A DNA stretch of 45,760 nt, taken from positions 1 through 45,760 of the forward strand of contig JACNKP010000048.1 of NCBI GenBank assembly GCA_014381985.1, in the 5' to 3' direction. Positions 35,217 through 44,308 of the stretch are shown here, one piece after another. The notes under the pieces were generated by a model. It did no database searches. It was given only the letters and a program-made list of their open reading frames with translations, and was not told where the DNA came from. The translations under genes were made by a program, and so were the position numbers. This DNA comes from SAR92 clade bacterium. Its GTDB lineage: Bacteria > Pseudomonadota > Gammaproteobacteria > Pseudomonadales > Porticoccaceae. Every line of letters begins with the position of its first letter. The stretch's first letter is position 1.

Positions 35217-36389
35217 CTATATGGCCTTCAATGCACTATTCAAGTCAGCCATCAAGTCGTCTAAGGTTTCGAGCCCGACTGAAAGCCTGACCAAACCATC
35301 AACAATACCAATTTCATTACGTATAGCCTCAGGAACCGCCGCATGAGTCATGATTGCTGGATGCTCCACCAGGCTTTCTACACCACCTAAGCTTTCAGCA
35401 AGAGCGAACACCTCGGTACTCTCAAGAAATGCAGTGGCACTGGCTAAACCACCCTTTAAGACAATACTTATCATGCCACCAAATCCGTTCATTTGACGTT
35501 TTGCCAAATCATGATGAGGGTGACTTTCAAGGCCAGGGTAATAAACTTTCTCAACCGCTGAATGACTTTCCAAATAAGTCGCTATTTGCATAGCATTTTT
35601 GCAATGTCGCTCCATACGCACAGCAAGAGTCTTTAGGCTCCGCAACACCAAAAAGCTATCAAAAGGACTCATGATCGATCCGATCGCATTAGATAGGTAA
35701 AACATCCGCTCTACTAAATCTTCTCTACCTTGAGCGCACACTGCAATGCCACCAATCACGTCAGAATGACCATTGAGATATTTTGTTGCTGAGTGCACGA
35801 CAATATCAAAACCAAAGTCGAGTGGTTTTTGCACATAGGATGAGCAAAAAGTGTTGTCACAGACCGCAATCAAATTATGTTTTTTAGCAAACTCACCAAT
35901 AGCCTGTAGATCAACTAGCTTGAGAAGCGGATTGGTGGGTGATTCCACCCAAATCATCTTAGTGTTTTCTTGAAGCGAGGCTTCTAGCTTATTTAAATCA
36001 CTCAGGTTAGCAAAGGTGAATTCTAAACCCGCGGAACGCTTACGTACATTTTCAAAAAGCCTATAGGTTCCGCCATAGAGATCATCCATGGCTATCACAT
36101 GATCTCCCGAATCTAACATCTCCAATACAGTCGCTGTGGCAGCCATTCCTGAGGCAAATGCAAAGCCGCCAGACCCATTTTCAAGAGCGGCAATACAATC
36201 CTCTAAGGCTTTTCTAGTGGGGTTATGGCTTCTGGAGTATTCATAACCTTTGTGTACGCCAGGGCTATCTTGCACATAAGTAGAACTGGCATAAATAGGC
36301 GTCATAATTGCGCCTGTCGTTGGATCGGGTTGCTGGCCTGCGTGAATTGCCTTGGTTTCAAAACCCTTAATTTTTGTGCTATTTTTCAT
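35217..36389 (-). CDS. Cystathionine gamma-lyase-type PLP enzyme
   Basis: A 390-residue Cys/Met-metabolism PLP enzyme. FETKAIHAGQQPDPTTGAIMTPIYASSTYVQ, YEYSRSHNPTRKALE and SATKYLNGHSDVIGG (the Lys of SATKY binds PLP) are family marks. It follows the cystathionine beta-synthase gene by eight bases on the same strand, and this pairing points to reverse transsulfuration (cystathionine to cysteine, 2-oxobutyrate and ammonia) rather than methionine synthesis by cystathionine gamma-synthase, which is a close relative. It is the second gene of the operon. Confidence 0.9.
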   Translation of the reverse strand: MKNSTKIKGFETKAIHAGQQPDPTTGAIMTPIYASSTYVQDSPGVHKGYEYSRSHNPTRKALEDCIAALENGSGGFAFASGMAATATVLEMLDSGDHVIAMDDLYGGTYRLFENVRKRSAGLEFTFANLSDLNKLEASLQENTKMIWVESPTNPLLKLVDLQAIGEFAKKHNLIAVCDNTFCSSYVQKPLDFGFDIVVHSATKYLNGHSDVIGGIAVCAQGREDLVERMFYLSNAIGSIMSPFDSFLVLRSLKTLAVRMERHCKNAMQIATYLESHSAVEKVYYPGLESHPHHDLAKRQMNGFGGMISIVLKGGLASATAFLESTEVFALAESLGGVESLVEHPAIMTHAAVPEAIRNEIGIVDGLVRLSVGLETLDDLMADLNSALKAI

Positions 36390-36397
36390 AGTCGTCT

Positions 36398-37774
36398 CTA
36401 GTCTTTGCTAAGCTTTGTTCTGTAATGATTAATAAGGTCTACCTTGGTAATAAAGCCCACAAAGGTATCCCCGTCATAAATAATAGCAACCTTGCCTTGA
36501 GTTAATGTTTTTAGCAGATCCTCTTCTGAAGCACCTACCGGCAGTACATCTAGGTCTGTTACCATAAAGTCGGAAACCGGCTGTGTGAAAGCCGTCTTGC
36601 TTTTACTCACATTAAACAGTAAATCTTCTTCATCTAGAACACCGACAAGTTGCTCGCCATCAAGTACAGGTATTTGAGAAATATCGGACGCTCTCATCCT
36701 TTTATAGGCAGTTAGCAAGGTATCTGAGACAGAGACGCTAATCATATCGCCCTGGTCTGCGCGACGATTAATTAAGTCGGTTACATCACCCGCTGTCTGA
36801 ACTTCCAACAAGTCATTGTCATGCAACCAAGATTTATTAAATGCCTTTGAAAGGTACTTATTACCCGTATCACAAATAAAGGTGACTACGCGCTTGGGAC
36901 TAGTCTGCTTTTGGCACCATTTCACAGCGCCCGCAACCAAAGTACCTGTAGACGAACCTCCCAAAACCCCCTCCTCTCTTATCAACACCTGTAAGGTTTG
37001 GAACGCTTCTTTGTCGGTCACCACTTCAGCATCATCAAGTAAGTCGACGTTTAAATTATCTGGAATGAAATCTTCACCTACCCCTTCAACAAGCCACGAG
37101 CCACCCTCATAGGAAAATGATCCTTTAATAACGGCATCTGCAACAATAGATCCCTCAGGATCTGCGACCACCATTTGAATGTCTGGATTCTTTTCTTTAA
37201 AGAACTCTGCTAAACCGGTGATTGTCCCACCAGAACCCACACCTGCTACCATTGCATCGATATTCCCATCCATCTGATCCCAAATTTCAGGCCCTGTGGT
37301 AGTACGGTGAATCATTGGATTAGCAGGGTTAGAGAATTGGTTGGCTAAAAAACTACCCGGCGTCTTGGCAACAATTGTTCTAGCTAAATCTTGGTAATAC
37401 TCAGGGTGCCCTTCTGGCACATCGGAACGAGTTAATACAATTTCAGCTCCCAACCCCTCCAGATGGAGAATCTTCTCACGGCTCATTTTGTCTGGAATCA
37501 CCAAAATAATTTTGTATCCCTTGATAGCTGCTACCAGCGCTAGTCCGATACCGGTATTACCAGCAGTGGCTTCAATGATGGTCCCACCCGCTTTTAATTC
37601 ACCTGACTTTTCTGCCTCCTCGATAATCGCCAGACCTACCCTGTCTTTTATTGAGCCTCCAGGATTCTGTGATTCGAGTTTAACAAACAGCTCGCAAGGG
37701 CCAGTATCAAACGCTGTGAGTTTTAGCATTGGCGTGTTGCCAATCATCGACAAAAGAGATGTATGTATAGTCAT
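36398..37774 (-). CDS. cbs: Cystathionine beta-synthase with C-terminal CBS pair
   Basis: A 458-residue PLP enzyme that condenses serine (or O-acetylserine) with homocysteine. The N-terminal fold-type II domain has NPGGSIKDR with the PLP Lys43, ATAGNTGIGLA and GSGGTITGLA. Two CBS motifs fill the C-terminus (about 335-458, with SDISQIPVLDGEQLVGVLDEEDLL and KVAIIYDGDTFVGFITKVDLI) and may sense nucleotides. The length agrees with Pseudomonas-type cystathionine beta-synthases. It heads a two-gene operon with the gamma-lyase. Confidence 0.93.
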   Translation of the reverse strand: MTIHTSLLSMIGNTPMLKLTAFDTGPCELFVKLESQNPGGSIKDRVGLAIIEEAEKSGELKAGGTIIEATAGNTGIGLALVAAIKGYKIILVIPDKMSREKILHLEGLGAEIVLTRSDVPEGHPEYYQDLARTIVAKTPGSFLANQFSNPANPMIHRTTTGPEIWDQMDGNIDAMVAGVGSGGTITGLAEFFKEKNPDIQMVVADPEGSIVADAVIKGSFSYEGGSWLVEGVGEDFIPDNLNVDLLDDAEVVTDKEAFQTLQVLIREEGVLGGSSTGTLVAGAVKWCQKQTSPKRVVTFICDTGNKYLSKAFNKSWLHDNDLLEVQTAGDVTDLINRRADQGDMISVSVSDTLLTAYKRMRASDISQIPVLDGEQLVGVLDEEDLLFNVSKSKTAFTQPVSDFMVTDLDVLPVGASEEDLLKTLTQGKVAIIYDGDTFVGFITKVDLINHYRTKLSKD

Positions 37775-38003
37775 TATTGTTCCCTTAACCAGGCTGCAAG
37801 GCCCAAAATCAGTGCGTATCGGAGGTCATAATTGTTTATCGGCAAGAGTATCACAAAACATTAACAATGAACCGCTCCTTTACATGTAAAACATCATCAT
37901 TCAAGCCCAATAATCAGGCGTTTGAATTACCCATCGGGGCTCTTCAATTCACATCAATTCGTTTACACTACCCAACCAACAACCACCTTATCGGACTCGA
38001 TAG

Positions 38004-38306
38004 ATGATGAATGAAACCACCAAAACTGAAGTGGAAGCCGCTGTGTTTCGCCGCTTGCTGAAACATCTTGATGAAAACAAAGATGTACAAAACATCGACT
38101 TGATGAATCTCGCGAATTTTTGCCGCAATTGCTTGAGCAAGTGGTACGTATCGGCAGCAGTAGAACGTCAAACCGAGATCGACTATGAACAAGCACGTGA
38201 AATTATTTACGGTATACCCTTTCCTGAATGGAAAGCAAAATACCAATCTCCAGCCACAGAAGAACAACTAGCTCTTTTCGCTGCACGCTCCAAAACTTCA
38301 GGCTAA
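38004..38306 (+). CDS. DUF1244-family protein
   Basis: A 100-residue soluble protein with the pattern FRRLLKHLDENKDVQNIDLMNLANFCRNCLSKWY, then EQAREIIYGIPFPEWKAKYQ, which defines DUF1244. Two close cysteines (FCRNC) are conserved in the family. Function is unknown. The start has two adjacent ATG codons. It converges with the CIA30 gene, leaving 25 bases between stops. Confidence 0.92.
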   Translation: MMNETTKTEVEAAVFRRLLKHLDENKDVQNIDLMNLANFCRNCLSKWYVSAAVERQTEIDYEQAREIIYGIPFPEWKAKYQSPATEEQLALFAARSKTSG

Positions 38307-38331
38307 ATAATGGCTGATTCAGCTAACCTGA

Positions 38332-38895
38332 CTAAAAAAAGCCAATTTCACCGATTTGAATATCAGCTTCGTGGTTTCGCCCGTAAGCAACAATCCCGAT
38401 ACTGCGTATCGACTTAGGTAACGCTGTCTTTCTCAACCAAGAACCAGAGGGCTTAAAGCTGTCTAAGGGTAATTTTATGGTCTGCCAGTCCTCGGTAACA
38501 TCAAACGCGGCCTGGTAGTATTGCCAAGGTAGCATAGTGCCTCTCGTACGCAGATGAATGTAGTACTTTTGACTGTTTCCTCGCACCTTGACGTAGATCC
38601 CTGCAGCATTCTTATCAGCGCCTACGGCTAGACGGGTTCGCAATTGTATAAACCCTCCATTGTTGGCTGTGCTAACGTCGCCCGTCATATGTGCATAGGC
38701 TTCACCATTGTCACTACCCATGCGTGCAGACCCCTCAGATACGCCTCCCATGACCTGGTCACTGAAATAATCCCAGCGAACTTCTGAGTCAGACTCAAAA
38801 TTATCAATCATTATTTCGTCCGCCCCTATGAAGTTAGCCATCATACTCAAACTCAAACATGCCATGCCGCCGATTAACCCCGTCAATCTACCCAT
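38332..38895 (-). CDS. Exported CIA30-family protein
   Basis: A protein of about 187 residues with a signal peptide (GLIGGMACLSLSMMANFIGA) and a jelly-roll CIA30-like domain: MIDNFESDSEVRWDYFSDQVMGGVSEG, then GFIQLRTRLAV, GIYVKVRGNSQKYYIHLRT and IRSIGIVAYGRNHEADIQIGEIGF. CIA30 helps assemble complex I in mitochondria, but bacterial exported members are of unknown function. The start is either this ATG or a TTG six bases upstream at 38901. The DUF2805 gene ends nine bases or so before it, so both share a transcript. Confidence 0.87.
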   Translation of the reverse strand: MGRLTGLIGGMACLSLSMMANFIGADEIMIDNFESDSEVRWDYFSDQVMGGVSEGSARMGSDNGEAYAHMTGDVSTANNGGFIQLRTRLAVGADKNAAGIYVKVRGNSQKYYIHLRTRGTMLPWQYYQAAFDVTEDWQTIKLPLDSFKPSGSWLRKTALPKSIRSIGIVAYGRNHEADIQIGEIGFF

Positions 38896-38908
38896 ATTCA
38901 ACTATCTC

Positions 38909-39172
38909 CTACCTTTGTTTATATTGCGTTGGGCAATAACCTCGACCTACTTCAGGTGATCGCAATGCCAAATGTTTAGTTTTCCTGCTAGACACCCTTT
39001 TTCGCCATAAGCGAAAAGACCTAGGCTTCAACTCGGAGCGCATTATGGTAATAACGGCAGATTCATTGATCAAAAAACTTAACTCGATCGCCTCAAACGG
39101 TGTTCTGTCCTCCCACGCCATTTCTATGATCCGTGATAAATCATCTTCACAAAACTGCTTAAACTTTTCCAA
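38909..39172 (-). CDS. DUF2805/TIGR03643-family small protein
   Basis: An 87-residue protein with EDDLSRIIEMAWEDRTPFEAIELSFLINESAVITIMRSELKPRSFRLWRKRVSSRKTKH, the family's full signature. The central part looks like a helix-turn-helix. Genes of this family often occur near photolyase/cryptochrome genes in marine bacteria, and a DASH cryptochrome lies in this window. The start is TTG with AAAGG nine bases upstream; no Met lies before the conserved part. Confidence 0.88.
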   Translation of the reverse strand: MEKFKQFCEDDLSRIIEMAWEDRTPFEAIELSFLINESAVITIMRSELKPRSFRLWRKRVSSRKTKHLALRSPEVGRGYCPTQYKQR

Positions 39173-39368
39173 CTAGACGTACCTTTTGCCACAAGTGGTT
39201 TAGATACGTGTGTAAAAGCAATTTGTACCAAACTAAAGCATGAATGCAAACGTATGGTACTCAGTCAGTATAGGGACCAGATGTTGACCCAAAAGCACTT
39301 TTTTTACGTGTAATTGGAGAACAATGATAAGTTATAATAAGAGTATTAATTCGTTAGGAACCAGGTGC

Positions 39369-40493
39369 ATGAAACAACTATATTTATTTTTTATTTTAGT
39401 AACTCTAGCATCCTGTGGTGGTTCAGACTCTTCATCCATTGCTGCAGACTCCCCTGCTCCAACAACTGATGACCTGCCTGACACAAATACATATCCTGGC
39501 GTTAGCTGGGATACATATGAACCAGCTGACGTTAATATATCTGAATCAGGGCTTAAGCAAGCTTTAGACTACGCGTTTAAAAGTACCCGAAATACTCAAG
39601 GCGTCGTTATTATTCGTCATGGCGTAATTGTAGGGGAGCGTTATGCTAATGATGAGTCTGAGAATAGCCTAGCAACTAGCTGGTCAACTGGAAAATCCTT
39701 CGCAAGCGCTCTGGTTGGCATAGCCATGGATCAAGGCTATATAGATTCGATTGATGTACCAGCCGAAAATTATCTCGCTCCTTGGGTAAATACAGACAAA
39801 GAAGAAATCAGCGTCAGAGCGATCTTAGAGATGCGCACTGGTCTTTCTCAAGCTGCCGATGGTGATGCCAATATTTACGCGTCTGGCGGACACAATGGTG
39901 ATCAATTATCTTACGCACTAGATAGAACGCCAGAAACGACGCCACGAACGAACAACTGGGCCTATCAAAATACAGACTCTATGCTACTTGCCGGTATTCT
40001 AGAAGCGGCGACTGGACAAAATGTGCGTGATTACGCTGACATGCATCTGTTTTCAAAAATCGGTATGAATGCTGATTGGTGGACAGACGAACTGGGCCAT
40101 GCGATGACCTATTGTTGCATTGACACAACAACTAGAGATTTTGCTCGTTTTGGGCTTCTCTATGCCCGCAATGGTCGATGGGGAGAAGATCAAATTGTTT
40201 CTGAAGCATGGGTTAAAGAATCAACAACTGTGCCAACGGGTACAGACAACCAAAATTACGCTCTGCAATGGTGGGTGAATTCATCAGCTGGGTATTTTTC
40301 TTCACAAGGCTTAAATAAAAATAATATCTACATATTCCCTGAGTTGGACTTGGTGATTGTGCGAAATAGCCTCTACACCAAGGTGGGATCAAGCTCTATC
40401 CGAACGGGTGATAATTACCATGCAACGTTAGAGCCTTTAGACTGGAGTGACTCAGAATTTTTGTCCTATATAACGGATGCGATTAACAATTAA
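39369..40493 (+). CDS. Serine beta-lactamase-like hydrolase, lipoprotein
   Basis: From the ATG at 39369 the product has 374 residues, beginning with a lipoprotein signal (lipobox LASC) and a Ser/Pro/Asp-rich linker. The penicillin-binding-type domain has SWSTGKS (Ser-x-x-Lys) and YQNTDS (Tyr-x-Asn), followed by a WWVNSSAGYFSSQGLNKNNIYIFPELDLVIV segment in place of the third motif. This is the class C-like esterase/EstB group rather than a true beta-lactamase. An upstream ATG at 39324 is in frame but breaks the signal. The substrate is unknown. Confidence 0.88.
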   Translation: MKQLYLFFILVTLASCGGSDSSSIAADSPAPTTDDLPDTNTYPGVSWDTYEPADVNISESGLKQALDYAFKSTRNTQGVVIIRHGVIVGERYANDESENSLATSWSTGKSFASALVGIAMDQGYIDSIDVPAENYLAPWVNTDKEEISVRAILEMRTGLSQAADGDANIYASGGHNGDQLSYALDRTPETTPRTNNWAYQNTDSMLLAGILEAATGQNVRDYADMHLFSKIGMNADWWTDELGHAMTYCCIDTTTRDFARFGLLYARNGRWGEDQIVSEAWVKESTTVPTGTDNQNYALQWWVNSSAGYFSSQGLNKNNIYIFPELDLVIVRNSLYTKVGSSSIRTGDNYHATLEPLDWSDSEFLSYITDAINN

Positions 40494-40528
40494 ATTCAAT
40501 TCAGTGGGATTACTAAATAACTGACTTA

Positions 40529-41518
40529 CTAAACCTTCACTTGGTTTCGAATTTCTACAGGGGTCAATCCGCTCCATCGTTTAAAAGATCGCCGGAAGTT
40601 GGCCGCACTACTGTAGCCTAAAAGCACAGCCACTTCGGTAACTGGCAACTGAGTACTCTGCAGATATTCTAGCGCTAAGCGGTATCTAACCTGATCGAGA
40701 AGCTCTTGGAAACGACATCCCTCTTTTGCCAATCTCCTCTGCAGAGTACTCTCGCTCATATGCAGTTTGTCGGCAATTGAGGCACTTGAGGGGAAGTCTA
40801 ACCTTGCACCTATAAGAATCTGTTTTACGCGCTCACTGACCAAGCCAAGTTGATTGTCAGCCGACATAATACGATCACACTCTCTTTGGAAAATGTTTTG
40901 CGCTAGCGGGTTCGACGTAGAGATGCTGGTTGCCAAGCCATCCAGACCGAACGCAAGACCGGGCTTGTCCGACATGAAACTTACTTTCGAACCGAATACA
41001 GAGGTATATAGCTCCGCATCTTCTCCCGCACTATAATCTAGACCTAAGCTAAAAGAGACGTTTACCTCACCCGTTAAGATACGTAAATTATGGACCACTG
41101 CCGAGTAGAGCGTATCAGCATAAAATCTCTCTAGTTCTTTGGGTAAATGCCGCCCTTTACCAACTAACATAACCCCGCTCTGATCCGCAACTAGGTCAAT
41201 AGTCATACTCGGGAGTATCGCTTGATTATATCTAAGTAATAATTTTAGCGTGTCCCCAACCGTGTCACTAGTCATCAACGCATAACCTAATATCCCCAAT
41301 GCCACCATATTTAACCTGACCCCAAGCTTGAGCCCAAGGGCTTTATCATCTGACAATTTGATCGCATTACTGCAAATGATATCTGCTTGTTGACTGGTTA
41401 AAAAAAACGGCTGTGTGGAATCAATAGCGTCTAGCTGGGTAGTTTTCAGAAGCTCATCTTCGGTAACTCCTTGCTCCCTTAGCAACCCTATAAGTTCTGG
41501 CAAAATGATTCCGTACAT
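40529..41518 (-). CDS. AraC-family transcriptional regulator
   Basis: A 329-residue regulator. Residues about 15-205 form the arabinose-binding-like N-terminal ligand domain seen in OruR/ArgR-type members (SQQADIICSNAIKLSDDKALGLKLG, then LGILGYALMTSDTVGDTLKLLLRYNQAI). The C-terminus has two helix-turn-helix motifs: SIADKLHMSESTLQRRLAKEGCRF and VTEVAVLLGYSSAANFRRSFKRWSGLTP. It is divergent from alkB, and tandem 22-base repeats lie between them, so it probably activates alkB in response to alkanes or their products. Confidence 0.93.
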   Translation of the reverse strand: MYGIILPELIGLLREQGVTEDELLKTTQLDAIDSTQPFFLTSQQADIICSNAIKLSDDKALGLKLGVRLNMVALGILGYALMTSDTVGDTLKLLLRYNQAILPSMTIDLVADQSGVMLVGKGRHLPKELERFYADTLYSAVVHNLRILTGEVNVSFSLGLDYSAGEDAELYTSVFGSKVSFMSDKPGLAFGLDGLATSISTSNPLAQNIFQRECDRIMSADNQLGLVSERVKQILIGARLDFPSSASIADKLHMSESTLQRRLAKEGCRFQELLDQVRYRLALEYLQSTQLPVTEVAVLLGYSSAANFRRSFKRWSGLTPVEIRNQVKV

Positions 41519-41561
41519 AAACTAACACCTAAATGTGAGCGTAAAAATCTGACATGTGCCA

Positions 41562-41605
41562 GTAAAAGAACTCTAAGTTGACGGTAAAAGAACCCTATAT
41601 TGACG
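41562..41605. promoter_or_regulatory. Tandem 22-bp operator between the AraC gene and alkB
   Basis: Two adjacent 22-base direct repeats start at 41562 and 41584 and agree at 19 of 22 positions (shared GTAAAAGAAC, CTA and TTGACG). A third GTAAAA begins at 41541. The 22-base phase places both copies on one face of the helix, as AraC-type activators require. The second copy ends 34 bases before the alkB -10. Confidence 0.7.
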
Positions 41606-41638
41606 CTATTTAACCCTCCCAAGAAACTAACTGTCAAC

Positions 41639-41644
41639 TATAAT
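41639..41644 (+). promoter_or_regulatory. -10 element of the alkB promoter
   Basis: A perfect TATAAT lies 43 bases before alkB. At 17 bases upstream the hexamer CTCCCA is a very poor -35, which fits an activator-dependent promoter. Confidence 0.55.
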
Positions 41645-41686
41645 CTCCCTATAAGACAAAATAACACTAGCTAAGGGATTATAGGA

Positions 41687-42874
41687 ATGGCCACTTATTC
41701 AATGAACCACCCTGAAAAAGGCGAGATAAGCTACACCGACAAAAAAAGATATCTTTGGTTTATGTCAATAACATTTCCACTAATGCCGCTGATGAGTATT
41801 TATTGGTTTTCACAAACTGGTATCGAAGCTCTATTGGCTATCCCTCTAGCGATCAATTATATTCTTTTACCAATATTAGATTGGGCTATTGGCGCAGACA
41901 ACAGCAATCCTCCGGAAGAGTTAGTGCCGCAGCTTGAAGAAGACAGGTACTACAGAATTCTCACTTATCTCACAGTACCAATGCATTTTATTGTGTTGTT
42001 AGCATTCGCTTGGGTAGTTGGTACGTTTGACTTAAGTATTTTGTCTTTGGTGGTCGTTGCCTTAGTCGCTGGCAGTTACAGCGGTATTGGCATCAACACC
42101 GCGCATGAGTTAGGCCATAAAAACACTAAAATAGAAAAATGGTTAGCCAAAATTGTCTTAGCCGTGCCAGCCTATGGCCATTTCTCGGTTGAACATAATC
42201 GAGGCCACCATATTTTAGTCTCGACACCAGAAGACCCAGCGAGTTCACGACTAGGTGAGTCCCTGTACGCCTTCGCTATTCGGGAAATTTCAGGCACATT
42301 TGTTAGAGGCTGGCAATTAGAGAAAGATCGACTTACCAAATCGGGCCTTTCATTTTGGAGTCACCACAATGATATCTTACAGTCGTATGCCATCAGTATC
42401 TTGCTGCAAGGGTCTCTAGTCGCTTATTTCGGCTGGATCATGGTGCCCTTTTTATTGATGCACAATTTTTGGGCCTGGTCTCAGTTGACCTTGACGAATT
42501 ATATTGAGCATTACGGCTTACTAAGAGCGAAAAAAGAAAATGGCAAGTATGAGAGATGTGCGCCTCATCACTCATGGAACGCCAATTATATTGTCACCAA
42601 TCTGGTGCTATTCCATCTTGAAAGACACTCAGACCACCACGCTTATCCAGCACGACGGTACCAGAGCCTTCGGAATTTTGACGACATCCCAGAGTTACCT
42701 AATGGCTATTTTGGAATGTACTTGTTGGCTTATATTCCATGGCTATGGTTTAAGGTTATGGACAAACGTGTCTTAGAACTACCCCATATTCAAGGTGATC
42801 TATCAAAGGTCAACATCTGCCCTTCTAAGGTAGACAAAATAATGGCTAAGTATGGGACTCCCAGCCTAGCTTAA
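41687..42874 (+). CDS. alkB: Alkane 1-monooxygenase AlkB
   Basis: A 395-residue integral-membrane non-haem diiron hydroxylase that oxidises medium-chain n-alkanes to 1-alkanols using rubredoxin. All histidine boxes are present: HELGH (140-144), EHNRGHH (169-175), the NYIEHYG box with His275, and LERHSDHH (311-318). Hydrophobic helices precede and separate them. PEDPASSRLGESLYAF is a family signature. Rubredoxin and rubredoxin reductase genes are not in this window. It is divergent from an AraC regulator. GGGATTATAGGA precedes the ATG. Confidence 0.96.
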   Translation: MATYSMNHPEKGEISYTDKKRYLWFMSITFPLMPLMSIYWFSQTGIEALLAIPLAINYILLPILDWAIGADNSNPPEELVPQLEEDRYYRILTYLTVPMHFIVLLAFAWVVGTFDLSILSLVVVALVAGSYSGIGINTAHELGHKNTKIEKWLAKIVLAVPAYGHFSVEHNRGHHILVSTPEDPASSRLGESLYAFAIREISGTFVRGWQLEKDRLTKSGLSFWSHHNDILQSYAISILLQGSLVAYFGWIMVPFLLMHNFWAWSQLTLTNYIEHYGLLRAKKENGKYERCAPHHSWNANYIVTNLVLFHLERHSDHHAYPARRYQSLRNFDDIPELPNGYFGMYLLAYIPWLWFKVMDKRVLELPHIQGDLSKVNICPSKVDKIMAKYGTPSLA

Positions 42875-42916
42875 TAAAAATAAGATATCGGGGCGGTTAT
42901 GAGAATAGCTTGCCCC

Positions 42917-43150
42917 TTACTTTCTCTCGATTAATTTTTCAGGGTTAAAGCCCCCCATACGATCTGACCGAAACGAGCCGATTAAAATCTGGACCTCGCT
43001 TTTGTCTAAGGTTACTGGCAAGGCAACCCTAGGCAGCCCAAAAGCGACACCCCTAAATGTCCATTTATCCTCAACATTATATGCCCAAAGAGTATTTTTC
43101 GGAGGGTGTACCCAGATGGAGCAACAAAAAAATAAGGTTACCACAGTCAT
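42917..43150 (-). CDS. Hypothetical 77-residue protein
   Basis: A 77-residue frame fills most of the 375-base gap between alkB and the following hydrolase gene. It has a short hydrophobic start (VVTLFFCCSIW) and a mixed body (WTFRGVAFGLPRVALPVTL, then QILIGSFRSDRMGGF) that reads like real protein, but I recognise no family and see no good ribosome site. It could be a short exported protein, a decayed gene end, or chance. Confidence 0.4.
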   Translation of the reverse strand: MTVVTLFFCCSIWVHPPKNTLWAYNVEDKWTFRGVAFGLPRVALPVTLDKSEVQILIGSFRSDRMGGFNPEKLIERK

Positions 43151-43249
43151 CTAATAACATTCATAAGCTGTGCTAGTATTAAAATAACTACTAAATATAG
43201 AAAGTAGCGCTATTTTGAGCTTTAACCTTGCGCTAAGAAGGACATAAAT

Positions 43250-44209
43250 ATGAGTGTACTCGAAAAAAAGACACTGCCATTCTCCAGCGGAGAGCCAGGT
43301 GAGCATCACTATTGTCAGTGGGTCCCAGAACACCCAGTCGCTTGGTTACATATTATGCACGGCATGTCTGAGCATGGCGCTCGCTATGCAGAATTCGCAG
43401 AATTTTTGAACCAGCAGGGTATTTTAGTTACCGCAGGCGACCATCGCGGTCACGGTCAGACAGGAAAAGCCATGGACAGCAGCTATCATCTGGCTGACGC
43501 CGATGGTTGGGAACAAATGGTTGATGACCAATGGCAACTTATTAATCATATTGAAACTCGACTGGATCTGCCGTTTATTTTAATGGGTCATAGCATGGGA
43601 TCCTTTATGGCGACGCGCTTTTGCCAGAAATATGCCAGCCAAATTCCCGACGCATTCAACCATAAGTTATGCGGCTTAATACTATCTGGGTCAAGTTACG
43701 ACACTCCTTCATTGTATAAAAGTGTTTCGTACGTCGCTCATTTTGAGCGCTGGAGGCTTGGCCTTCGAAATCCCAGTAGTGTTTTAGAGAAATTATCCTT
43801 TGGTTCGTTTAATAACGCTTTCAAGCCTAACCGCACAGTCAGTGACTGGTTGTCCAGAGATGAAAAAGTCGTTGATCAGTATGTCGACGATTATTACTGC
43901 GGTGGCCCGCTATCAACCCAATCTTGGTGTGATTTTCTTGCCGGGATGGCTGATTTGTCGCGCCCAGAAGCTATGGCCTCGATCGATAAAGCGTTGCCTA
44001 TCTATTTGATATCTGGCGCTCTTGATCCTGTAAGTAAGCAAGGCCTAGGGATTGAAAAGTTGAAGTGCGCGCTAATTCAAGCCGGAATCAAAAGAGTCGA
44101 TGTGCGTTTATATGAGGAGGCCCGACATGAAATCCTCAATGAAACCAACCGGGCCGACGTATTTAAAGACCTACTCTATTGGCTAGCCGGCCTTAAATCA
44201 GAGCTTTAA
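43250..44209 (+). CDS. Alpha/beta hydrolase, monoacylglycerol-lipase-like (serine aminopeptidase S33)
   Basis: A 319-residue cytosolic hydrolase. HIMHGMSEHGARYAEFAEFLNQQGI is the oxyanion region of monoacylglycerol lipases and GDHRGHGQTG is the following strand; GHSMGS holds the nucleophile (near Ser121); the acid lies in SGALDPVSK and the His in EEARHEILNE. It may release fatty acids from monoglycerides or lysolipids. GAAGGA precedes the ATG. It has no operon partner but lies in a lipid and alkane-utilising neighbourhood. Confidence 0.9.
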   Translation: MSVLEKKTLPFSSGEPGEHHYCQWVPEHPVAWLHIMHGMSEHGARYAEFAEFLNQQGILVTAGDHRGHGQTGKAMDSSYHLADADGWEQMVDDQWQLINHIETRLDLPFILMGHSMGSFMATRFCQKYASQIPDAFNHKLCGLILSGSSYDTPSLYKSVSYVAHFERWRLGLRNPSSVLEKLSFGSFNNAFKPNRTVSDWLSRDEKVVDQYVDDYYCGGPLSTQSWCDFLAGMADLSRPEAMASIDKALPIYLISGALDPVSKQGLGIEKLKCALIQAGIKRVDVRLYEEARHEILNETNRADVFKDLLYWLAGLKSEL

Positions 44210-44308
44210 TTAAATTAAGTAGCAATTAATAGTCTTTTTACATACTCTATTTATATGATATCAACTCATTTAAATGAGTCACTCTGAAAACAAAAAGGAT
44301 CTTAAATT

